Of a stretch of 13,423 nucleotides of DNA, positions 7,548 to 13,423 are shown piece after piece (position 1 is the stretch's first letter; every line of letters starts with the position of its first letter). Origin of the DNA: Lachnospiraceae bacterium UBA3802 (GTDB taxonomy: Bacteria > Bacillota > Clostridia > Lachnospirales > Lachnospiraceae); contig DFEM01000116.1 in assembly GCA_002369155.1 (NCBI GenBank), positions 1 to 13,423 of the forward strand. Direction: 5' to 3'. The notes below the pieces were generated by a model. That model did not search any database, had not been told where the DNA came from, and saw nothing but the letters and a program-made list of their open reading frames with translations. Position numbers and translations under genes: made by a program.

Positions 7548-8780
7548 TTATACCACACCTCCAAACTTTTTTCTACGATTTTCATTCGAAAATGCAAATG
7601 TGGTGGCTACTTTTCTGAGCAATTCGAAGTCTACGGTATCAAGAGGAACCTTTTCTCTTATCATCGAAGTGTAGATTCCGGCTCTGTCTGTTTCGCCTAT
7701 TAACATATATCCGATAAGTTTATTGTCTTTAACAAAAAATCTTTTTAAGACGCCTTCTCTTTTTTCTTCAAAGCACTCTCCGTCGTAGCAGCCGGCTGTC
7801 ATAACATGCAGTCCGAAAAATCCGATGGAGTTCATTGGAATGGCATTGGAAAATTCTTTTTCTCCCCCGGCCATATTCACGCCTGCACAAAATCCCTGCA
7901 TATAAGCATTGGGTAAGATGGCAAGTACTCTGTTGCCACCGATTGATGCATCATATCCTTCGGAGCAGTCGCCTGCGGCATATATATCTTTTACAGATGT
8001 TTCCATCTTCGTATTTACTACTATTCCGCGGTTAACCTCACCTTCGATATTTTTTACCAGGGATATGTTTGCACGAACACCGATTGCGAGTACCAATACA
8101 TCAAACTCAACTTCCTTGCCGCTCTTCATATATGCTTTGTTTGATTCAAACTTTGTCGCACTGTCAGAAAGCAGAAACTTTATTCCGTTTTCTTCGAGAT
8201 GTTTTTGCATTATGCCTGCACATTCTGCATCAAGAATACTTGATAAAATTCGATCTGCCAAATCGCATACGGTAATTTCTTTAACAAGATCTTTTATTCC
8301 TTCTGCGCATTTAAGTCCGATAAGACCTGCACCGACTATAAGAACTCTCGACTCAGGATTAATTGCTTCCTTTAATGAAAGAGCATCATCAAGTGTCATA
8401 AAAGAAAACTTTTTTTGAACACTGTCCAATCCTTCAAAAGGAGGAACAAAAGGTGATGAACCGGTGCTTACGCAAATCTTGTCATAAGAAATTTTCTCTT
8501 CGTTGTCCAAAGATATTTCTTTTTTATCGGCATCGATTTTTGTTGCTGAGATTCCGGGAAAAAACGATACATTGTTTTTCTCATAAAAATCTTCGCCTCG
8601 GTATTTCATTCTTTCAACATCGGTCTTACCTTCTAAAAGATAAGAAATCAAAGGCCTTGAATATACTTTATATTTTTCTTTGGAAATTAAAGTTATCTTT
8701 CCCTCAGAATCAATGCTTCTGATTCCTTCTATACATCCTGCAGCAGCGGTGCCGTTTCCAATAATTACATATTCGCTCAT
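7548..8780 (-). CDS. FAD-dependent NAD(P)H oxidoreductase, electron donor module for glutamate synthase
   Basis: This is a 410-residue flavoprotein of the two-dinucleotide-fold class (NirB/rubredoxin reductase-like). It shows the FAD site GNGTAAAG (8-15), the SRPL block (41-44), an STG motif near 105-107, the NAD(P) site GAGLIG (150-155), and the second FAD motif DIYAAGDC (265-272). Such proteins pass electrons between NAD(P)H and iron-sulfur partners. In its operon position, between a polyferredoxin and the GXGXG subunit, it most likely replaces the usual GltD subunit by feeding electrons through the adjacent ferredoxin to the FMN domain. One base separates it from the ferredoxin gene, and its ribosome site (AGAGG) sits in the end of that gene, suggesting coupled translation. 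Whether NADH or NADPH is used cannot be told by eye. Direct nitrite or rubredoxin reduction is less likely, as no such partner is nearby. Confidence 0.88.
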   Translation of the reverse strand: MSEYVIIGNGTAAAGCIEGIRSIDSEGKITLISKEKYKVYSRPLISYLLEGKTDVERMKYRGEDFYEKNNVSFFPGISATKIDADKKEISLDNEEKISYDKICVSTGSSPFVPPFEGLDSVQKKFSFMTLDDALSLKEAINPESRVLIVGAGLIGLKCAEGIKDLVKEITVCDLADRILSSILDAECAGIMQKHLEENGIKFLLSDSATKFESNKAYMKSGKEVEFDVLVLAIGVRANISLVKNIEGEVNRGIVVNTKMETSVKDIYAAGDCSEGYDASIGGNRVLAILPNAYMQGFCAGVNMAGGEKEFSNAIPMNSIGFFGLHVMTAGCYDGECFEEKREGVLKRFFVKDNKLIGYMLIGETDRAGIYTSMIREKVPLDTVDFELLRKVATTFAFSNENRRKKFGGVV

Positions 8781-8781
8781 A

Positions 8782-9213
8782 TTAACCTCTTTCCTCGTAA
8801 ACGATTGCTTTGTTGGGGCAACCTGTTACGCAAGCGGGTTCACCGCATGAATTCTTTACGCAAAGTTCGCACTTTTGCATTGTGCCTTCTTCAGAGGGAG
8901 CAAGCGCACCGTAAGGACAGACTAGAACACAGGTAAGACATCCGACACATTTGCTTCTGTCGATGGTAACTACTCCGTTTTCTTTACTGATGGCTCCCGC
9001 TATACAGCTCTTTATACACATCGGATCTTCGCAATGTCTGCAGGATACTCCGTATGATATTTTTTCGTCTCCTTCAACATGGATTCTCGGAAAAATCTTT
9101 TTTCCTTTAAGGGCATCCGCCATGTCTTTAAGTCCCAAATTGGCAAATGCACAGTTATATTCGCAAAGGTGGCATCCGAGACACCACTCTTCATTAACAT
9201 ATACTCTTTTCAT
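8782..9213 (-). CDS. Polyferredoxin with four predicted 4Fe-4S clusters, electron carrier
   Basis: The protein has 143 residues and 17 cysteines in four groups: Cys11/14/17/21, Cys58/61/66/70, Cys89/92/95/99 (CVGCLTCVLVCP) and Cys115/118/(123)/128/132. This spacing matches the HycB/NrfC/DMSO reductase beta-subunit type of electron-transfer protein. There is no signal peptide or Tat motif, so it acts in the cytoplasm. It lies between the FMN-synthase gene (56 bases upstream) and the FAD oxidoreductase (1 base downstream), and probably shuttles electrons between the two during glutamate formation. The start at 9213 follows GGAG at six bases. The cluster number comes from cysteine pattern only. 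A role with an unlinked enzyme cannot be excluded, but the tight packing argues against it. Confidence 0.9.
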   Translation of the reverse strand: MKRVYVNEEWCLGCHLCEYNCAFANLGLKDMADALKGKKIFPRIHVEGDEKISYGVSCRHCEDPMCIKSCIAGAISKENGVVTIDRSKCVGCLTCVLVCPYGALAPSEEGTMQKCELCVKNSCGEPACVTGCPNKAIVYEERG

Positions 9214-9269
9214 AATTGGCTCCGTTTATCGAAATTTTTACTTAACCGAATTTTATATGCTGCCGGCAT

Positions 9270-10775
9270 TTATTCACCGGCATGTGAGATTCCTAAAATC
9301 TCAAGTTCCTTCTCGTTAAGACCTACACCTCGAAGCATCAGTCTGTTGCCTTTTAATGCTTCGATTGAGTTGATTCCCATGCCGCCCATCAATTCCTTTA
9401 TTTCATGGCGCCATGCAGTCATAAGATTGACAAGTCTCTCGCTTCCGATATCCGGATTCAATCTCTTAACAAGATCGGGGCGCTGTGTTGCAATACCCCA
9501 GTTGCACTTGCCGCTTTGACACGTACGGCAGAGGTGACATCCCAAAGCAAGCAATGCTGCTGTCGCAACGTAACATGCATCGGCGCCGAGTGCAATGGCT
9601 TTGATTACATCCGAAGCACTTCTTATGGAACCGCCGACTACAAGAGAAACAGTGTTTCTGATACCTTCATCTCTGAGTCTTTGATCCACACTTGCAAGTG
9701 CAAGTTCAATCGGAATACCTACATTGTCCCTGATTCTCGTGGGTGCCGCACCGGTACCTCCTCTGAATCCGTCGATTGCTATAATATCCGCACCGCTTCT
9801 TGCAATTCCGCTTGCGATGGCGGCGATATTGTGAACCGCAGCAACCTTGACTATTACGGGCTTCTTGTATTCGGTTGCTTCCTTTAATGAAAATACAAGC
9901 TGTCTTAAATCTTCAATGGAATAAATATCATGATGAGGTGCAGGGGAAATTGCATCCGAGCCTTCGGGTATCATTCTTGTTTTGGATACATCACCGACTA
10001 TTTTTGCACCCGGCAGATGTCCGCCGATACCGGGCTTTGCGCCCTGTCCCATCTTTATTTCAACTGCTGCTCCGGCTTTAAGATAATCTTCATGTACACC
10101 GAAACGTCCCGACGCAACCTGAACAATGGTGTTGGGTCCGTATACGTAGAAATCTTCGTGAAGACCGCCTTCGCCTGTATTGTAAAGAATGCCGAGTTCC
10201 GTAGCTGCTCTTGCAAGCGATGCGTGAGCATTGTAACTTATCGAACCGTAGCTCATGGCTGAAAACATTACAGGCATTGAAAGTTCAAGCTGAGGCGGAA
10301 GACTGCATTTAAGATTCCCGTTTTCATCTCTTTCAATCTCTCCGTTTTTCTTTCCGAGGAAAACTCTTGTTTCCATCGGCTCACGAAGAGGATCGATGGG
10401 AGGGTTCGTAACCTGGGATGCATTGATTAAAATCTTGTCCCAATAAACAGGAAGTGGTTTGGGATTACCCATTGAAGAAAGCAATACTCCTCCGCTTCCC
10501 GCCTGTTTGTAAATCTCTTTAATCGTATCGTTTTGCCAGTTGGCATTTTCTCTTAATGTGCAATCGCTCTTAACGATCTTTAAAGCTCTTGTCGGGCAAA
10601 GCGATACGCATCTTTGACAATTGACGCATTTTGTTTCGTCGCTTATCATTACATTTTTTTCTTCGTTATATGAATGAACTTCATTCGCACATTGTCTTTC
10701 GCAAACTCTGCAGGCAATGCATCGATTTTCATTTCTGACTACTTCGAATTCAGGATATATATACCTAATGCTCAT
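9270..10775 (-). CDS. gltB: Glutamate synthase FMN/iron-sulfur domain fused to a two-cluster ferredoxin
   Basis: This is the catalytic synthase part of glutamate synthase: ammonia from glutamine plus 2-oxoglutarate and two electrons give glutamate. Residues 19-60 hold two 4Fe-4S motifs (Cys19/22/25/29 and Cys50/53/56/60). The rest (about 85-495) is the FMN-binding TIM barrel, with blocks such as GEGGLHEDFYVYG, KMGQGAKPGIGGHLPG, PAPHHDIYSIEDL and IDGFRGGTGAAPTR. Near the end Cys413, Cys419 and Cys424 have the C-x5-C-x4-C spacing of the 3Fe-4S cluster of glutamate synthases, followed by NWGIATQ. At 501 residues it matches the split archaeal-type subunit rather than the ~1500-residue bacterial enzyme, in which amidotransferase, synthase and GXGXG parts are fused. 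Its ATG overlaps the stop of the amidotransferase gene (TAATG), suggesting coupling. A 6-bp hairpin (9261-9282) spans its own stop codon. The call is firm. Confidence 0.95.
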   Translation of the reverse strand: MSIRYIYPEFEVVRNENRCIACRVCERQCANEVHSYNEEKNVMISDETKCVNCQRCVSLCPTRALKIVKSDCTLRENANWQNDTIKEIYKQAGSGGVLLSSMGNPKPLPVYWDKILINASQVTNPPIDPLREPMETRVFLGKKNGEIERDENGNLKCSLPPQLELSMPVMFSAMSYGSISYNAHASLARAATELGILYNTGEGGLHEDFYVYGPNTIVQVASGRFGVHEDYLKAGAAVEIKMGQGAKPGIGGHLPGAKIVGDVSKTRMIPEGSDAISPAPHHDIYSIEDLRQLVFSLKEATEYKKPVIVKVAAVHNIAAIASGIARSGADIIAIDGFRGGTGAAPTRIRDNVGIPIELALASVDQRLRDEGIRNTVSLVVGGSIRSASDVIKAIALGADACYVATAALLALGCHLCRTCQSGKCNWGIATQRPDLVKRLNPDIGSERLVNLMTAWRHEIKELMGGMGINSIEALKGNRLMLRGVGLNEKELEILGISHAGE

Positions 10776-11869
10776 TAGTATGCACCATCCTTTACTTTGA
10801 TGATTACAGGTTCGCCGCCTGTGGGTGCCCAGATGTTTTCGGCATCCGGTTCCATGGATCTTATTGCCGCTTCTTCGCTCGCAATGTAAACCTTGTCGTC
10901 TTTTTCACCGACTACCATGGATCTTAATTTAAGTCTGTCATTTAATGCCATGAGTCCGCCGTCAAATCCGAGTACTATCGAGAAAGGACCTGTAACAAGG
11001 AGACTCGGAAACATCGTTCTTAAATACGTAAGTCTTTCTCTCTCTGCGGGGTCGCTCTTTCCTTCGATTGTGCTCCAGAAAGGTGCTGCGATAACACCGG
11101 CCGCTTCTTTTAAGGTAAGACCTTTAACTCTTATGAGATAATCCATAATGTATGTGATTACTTCGGTATCTGTCTGAAGATTGCACTTGTATCCGAACAT
11201 TTCGATAAATCTTCTGTTGGCATCATAGGAAGAAATTTCTCCGTTATGCACTATCGAATAATCTAACAGTGTGAAAGGATGCGCTCCTCCCCACCATCCG
11301 GGAGTATTGGTGGGATATCTTCCGTGAGCCGTCCACGAATAACCTTCGTATTCTTCCAGTCTGTAAAACACTCCTACATCTTCGGAAAAACCGACCGCCT
11401 TGAATGCACCCATGTTTTTGCCGCTTGAAAATACAAACGCACCTTTCATCTCGGTATTGATTTTCATAACGCTTCTTGCAACAAATTCCTTTTCGTCTGT
11501 CTGCATTTTTTCCATCATCGACTTAAGGGGTGTTACAAAATATCTCCATATATCGGGTTCGTTTGTAATCTGTGGAATTTTTCTTGTCGGAATTATTTCT
11601 GATTTGACGATTTCAAATCTCTCTTTAAGAAACACTTCACAGTTCTTTCTTGTGTCTCTGTCATCAAAGAACATGTGGAATGCATAGAAATCTTTGTATT
11701 CGGGATAGATTCCGTATCCGGCGAATCCGCCTCCCAATCCGTTTGATCTGTCATGCATGGGTTTCATGCATTCATATATTTTTTGTCCGGACATTCTGTT
11801 GCCGTCTTTTGAAATGACTGCAGCAATAGCACAACCGGATGGTATTCTGACTTCGCCTTCTCTTTTCAT
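10775..11869 (-). CDS. Glutamate synthase amidotransferase subunit (class II glutaminase domain)
   Basis: This 364-residue Ntn-type glutaminase releases ammonia from glutamine for the synthase subunit encoded next. The nucleophile should be Cys13 (PSGCAIAAV). It is not directly after the start, so a 12-residue propeptide would have to be removed to expose it, as the longer propeptide of classical GltB is. Other expected residues are present: HGRYPTNTPGWWGGAHPF with Arg184, HNGE (208-211) for the oxyanion and glutamine site, and QTDTEV with Asp234. It is the first gene of the operon, and an AAAGGA ribosome site lies nine bases before ATG 11869. Next to split synthase subunits this is the GltB1-like part of archaeal-type glutamate synthase; similarity to the amidotransferase domain of PurF or GlmS is only at fold level. 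A leader with an attenuator precedes it. The function is well supported. Confidence 0.93.
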   Translation of the reverse strand: MKREGEVRIPSGCAIAAVISKDGNRMSGQKIYECMKPMHDRSNGLGGGFAGYGIYPEYKDFYAFHMFFDDRDTRKNCEVFLKERFEIVKSEIIPTRKIPQITNEPDIWRYFVTPLKSMMEKMQTDEKEFVARSVMKINTEMKGAFVFSSGKNMGAFKAVGFSEDVGVFYRLEEYEGYSWTAHGRYPTNTPGWWGGAHPFTLLDYSIVHNGEISSYDANRRFIEMFGYKCNLQTDTEVITYIMDYLIRVKGLTLKEAAGVIAAPFWSTIEGKSDPAERERLTYLRTMFPSLLVTGPFSIVLGFDGGLMALNDRLKLRSMVVGEKDDKVYIASEEAAIRSMEPDAENIWAPTGGEPVIIKVKDGAY

Positions 11870-11901
11870 AACAAATCTTCCTTTCGCTATATGTCCTGTT
11901 T

Positions 11902-11930
11902 ATTGTACATATACTATATATTGAAGTAAA
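11902..11930 (-). promoter_or_regulatory. Alternative promoter downstream of the attenuator (weak)
   Basis: TTTACT (11930-11925) and TACAAT (11907-11902) with a 17-base spacer could start transcripts after the terminator and so bypass it. The -35 overlaps the terminator U-tract. It is noted as a competing reading of the operon leader. Confidence 0.25.
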
Positions 11931-11979
11931 AAAGAAAAAGGCGCTCATTCAAACACGATTCCGTGTTTAAACGAACACC
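11928..11979 (-). terminator. Leader terminator of the glutamate synthase operon
   Basis: On the minus strand 11979-11962 pairs with 11957-11940 around the loop GAAT: 18 consecutive pairs, four of them G-U, with no mismatch. A U-tract TTTTTCTTTTTT (11939-11928) follows. It lies between a promoter (12026-11997) and the first operon gene, as an attenuator should. It could also stop transcripts from the membrane-protein gene upstream, and both may be true. Confidence 0.88.
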
Positions 11980-11990
11980 TTTGCTCATTT
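11969..11990 (-). promoter_or_regulatory. ANTAR-type six-base-loop hairpin overlapping the operon leader terminator
   Basis: On the minus strand AAATGAGC (11990-11983) pairs with GTTCGTTT (11976-11969): eight pairs, two of them G-U. The loop is AAAGGT (11982-11977), with A at position 1 and G at position 4, as in known ANTAR RNA targets. The loop end and 3' arm (11979-11969) are the outer 5' arm of the terminator, so forming this hairpin blocks the terminator. The predicted transcription start (about 11990) falls at the first base of the hairpin, so no upstream partner hairpin is available from that promoter. It is a structural prediction by hand. Confidence 0.65.
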
Positions 11991-11996
11991 GCGAGT

Positions 11997-12026
11997 AATA
12001 TACACCACATTTATTTTTCTTGTCAA
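11997..12026 (-). promoter_or_regulatory. Promoter of the glutamate synthase/glnA operon
   Basis: On the minus strand a perfect TTGACA (12026-12021) is followed after 18 bases by TATATT (12002-11997; five of six match consensus). Transcription would start near 11990, about 120 bases before ATG 11869, just upstream of the attenuator. Confidence 0.65.
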
Positions 12027-12046
12027 TAGCGGTTTTAAAAATTTTT

Positions 12047-12700
12047 TCAGAAAACAAAAAGTATAATGTAAAAAAGAATTATTCCTCCGATTAAGATCAT
12101 GGCCAGCGAAACTCCCGCCAGGATATGATCGACTGCAGTGAATGTGTTGGCCGGTTTTCTTCCGGTCGGACTTAAGAAAAGAATTGCTCCCGCAATCAGC
12201 AAAAGAGCTATTGCACCGACATTCAAAAGAGATCTTTGGAAGACCTGCGTATCAATAAACAAAACTTCTCCGTAATATCCCAGATTATATCCTTCCGCCA
12301 CATAATTATTTCCGTATTCGGAAAGTTTTTGTTTGGAATCGCTGTTCGCTTTTGCAACTTTTCCTTTTATATGCTGCATGGGATTGTCGGATGCTTTTTC
12401 AGCGAGTTTTTTATTTGCTCTTATATAATAAACGGTATCATTCTCATCATCAAAAGCCACATAGAATCTTTCCGTTCCCGTGGGGATAAGATTAATCGAA
12501 TGATCTATTCTGTATATGTTCGTATTGTGAACATACAAATCTCCCTCGACATATTGTCCTCTTTGAAGAACACCTTCTATCGGATCGGGTTGTATGATGC
12601 CGCTAAGCATTATCACATTTTTTATGGCAAGTGCCGATGAACAAAGCAGTCCGATTGCAATCAAAGCCAGACTGATAATTCCCGTAATTTTGTTTTTCAT
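12047..12700 (-). CDS. Membrane protein of unknown function, three transmembrane segments
   Basis: This 217-residue protein has hydrophobic segments at about 5-27, 158-177 and 193-216. Between the first two is an outward-facing domain of about 130 residues, with blocks such as GQYVEGDLYVHNTNIYRI (48-65) and VAFDDENDTVYYIRANKK (81-98). The short loop 178-192 with Arg-Lys fits the cytoplasmic side. I do not recognise the family. The first segment could instead be an uncleaved signal anchor. ATG 12700 follows AAGGGG at about ten bases; a possible -10 (TAAAAT) lies at 12736-12731, with no clear -35. The gene ends 21 bases before the TTGACA box of the glutamate synthase operon and has no terminator of its own before the attenuator, so its transcripts could run into that leader. 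It lies between nitrogen genes, but nothing in it indicates a nitrogen role. Confidence 0.85.
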   Translation of the reverse strand: MKNKITGIISLALIAIGLLCSSALAIKNVIMLSGIIQPDPIEGVLQRGQYVEGDLYVHNTNIYRIDHSINLIPTGTERFYVAFDDENDTVYYIRANKKLAEKASDNPMQHIKGKVAKANSDSKQKLSEYGNNYVAEGYNLGYYGEVLFIDTQVFQRSLLNVGAIALLLIAGAILFLSPTGRKPANTFTAVDHILAGVSLAMILIGGIILFYIILFVF

Positions 12701-12777
12701 ATATTTAATTCCCCTTTTCTTTCTTATCGTATTTTACCAAAACAGAATCGTTCGGAAAATATTTTTTTGAAAAACAG

Positions 12778-12806
12778 TTGACAAATATTTTTTGCTGATG
12801 TAGTAT
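12778..12806 (+). promoter_or_regulatory. Promoter of the glutamate dehydrogenase gene
   Basis: A perfect TTGACA (12778-12783), a 17-base spacer and TAGTAT (12801-12806; four of six) give a likely start near 12813. The resulting leader is about 166 bases, long enough to carry the structures described below. Confidence 0.7.
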
Positions 12807-12820
12807 TCAAAACGTGAAGA

Positions 12821-12867
12821 CGAAGCGATTCGAATTACTTTCGACCTGAGTCTTTTCCAAATAGGTC
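12821..12867 (+). promoter_or_regulatory. Possible first hairpin (P1) and middle hairpin of the gdh leader
   Basis: CGA (12821-12823) and TCG (12830-12832) enclose AGCGAT, a six-base loop with A1 and G4, but the stem is only three pairs (four if A1 pairs with U6, making a GCGA tetraloop). Further downstream GACCT (12843-12847) and AGGTC (12863-12867) form a separate stem with a 15-base loop. Known ANTAR targets have two A1/G4 hairpins; this is the best first-hairpin candidate found, and it is weak. Confidence 0.3.
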
Positions 12868-12883
12868 AATTTAATAGATGTGA

Positions 12884-12903
12884 TAAAGGCAATGGCGTCT
12901 TTA
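12884..12903 (+). promoter_or_regulatory. ANTAR-type six-base-loop hairpin overlapping the gdh leader terminator
   Basis: TAAAGGC (12884-12890) pairs with GTCTTTA (12897-12903), seven pairs with one G-U. The loop is AATGGC (12891-12896), with A at position 1 and G at position 4. The 3' arm is the 5' arm of the following terminator, so the two folds are mutually exclusive. This is the layout of ANTAR-controlled leaders, and it parallels the glutamate synthase leader in this window. Protein binding is inferred. Confidence 0.72.
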
Positions 12904-12948
12904 ATGGAAGTGGTATTACTTTATCCATTAAAGGCCTTTTTCTTTTTT
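12897..12948 (+). terminator. Leader terminator (attenuator) of the glutamate dehydrogenase gene
   Basis: GTCTTTAATGGA (12897-12908) pairs with TCCATTAAAGGC (12924-12935), twelve pairs with one G-U, around a 15-base loop. The U-tract TTTTTCTTTTTT follows (12937-12948). It lies about 85 bases after the predicted transcription start and 30 bases before the start codon, so it can only act as a premature terminator for the dehydrogenase gene. Confidence 0.9.
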
Positions 12949-12963
12949 ACACACAAATTTTAA

Positions 12964-13423
<460 letters not shown>

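Noticed and set aside
7909..8418. 169-codon plus-strand reading frame opposite the FAD oxidoreductase gene
   Set aside because: It lies fully antisense to a protein with clear FAD and NAD motifs, has no ribosome site or recognisable domain, and reads as low-complexity Ser/Arg-rich sequence.
9405..9887. 160-codon plus-strand reading frame opposite the FMN-synthase gene
   Set aside because: It is antisense to well conserved glutamate synthase sequence with no ribosome site and no domain resemblance.
11964..11979. Alternative hairpin GTGTT/AACAC with loop CGTTTA in the operon leader
   Set aside because: It also competes with the terminator but the loop lacks A1/G4 and the stem is shorter than the eight-pair A1/G4 hairpin.
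11984..11995. Hairpin CTC-GCAAAT-GAG in the operon leader as the first ANTAR hairpin
   Set aside because: The stem is three pairs, the loop has G1 and A4 instead of A1 and G4, and half of it lies before the predicted transcription start.

Overview
The window looks like a chromosomal segment from a low-to-moderate GC Gram-positive anaerobe, most likely a Lachnospiraceae-type clostridium (Butyrivibrio/Roseburia relatives). This is judged by eye from A/T-rich promoters with TTGACA boxes, strong AGGAGG-type ribosome binding sites, the style of the surface protein, and a split ferredoxin-linked glutamate synthase. No tRNA, rRNA, transposon or CRISPR array was seen.

Left part (1-4954). A secreted, repeat-rich surface protein runs off the left edge on the minus strand (1-2832). 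A 309-base divergent intergenic region separates it from a plus-strand gene (3142-4914) for an unrecognised 590-residue protein with two N-terminal helix-turn-helix units. That gene has an unusual start region: its Shine-Dalgarno lies 29 bases from the ATG with a 6-bp hairpin between them. A bidirectional terminator (4916-4954) closes both this gene and the next, convergent operon.

Middle part (4953-11869, all minus strand, read right to left) is one nitrogen-assimilation operon. Its order is glutaminase-type amidotransferase domain of glutamate synthase, ferredoxin/FMN synthase domain of glutamate synthase, polyferredoxin, FAD/NAD(P) oxidoreductase, GXGXG domain of glutamate synthase, glutamine synthetase (glnA), and an ANTAR-domain RNA-binding antiterminator with a degenerate receiver. 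Together these encode the GS-GOGAT cycle plus a putative regulator of it. The glutamate synthase is the split (archaeal-style) form, with its electron-transfer modules as separate genes.

Right part (11870-13423). Upstream of the operon lies a small membrane protein of unknown function (12047-12700, minus). Divergent from that is the start of a hexameric glutamate dehydrogenase gene (12979 to the right edge, plus).

The most interesting result is in the two leaders. The glutamate synthase operon (minus strand, 11990-11928) and the glutamate dehydrogenase gene (plus strand, 12884-12948) each have a hairpin with a six-base loop carrying A at position 1 and G at position 4, the hallmark of ANTAR-protein RNA targets. 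In both, the 3' arm of that hairpin is also the 5' arm of a strong intrinsic terminator, so the two folds exclude each other. Both terminators end in the same U-tract (TTTTTCTTTTTT followed by AC). With the ANTAR gene at the end of the glutamate synthase operon, the window appears to hold a complete attenuation circuit. One regulator would control both routes of ammonia assimilation, including its own operon. This is inferred from sequence folding by eye.
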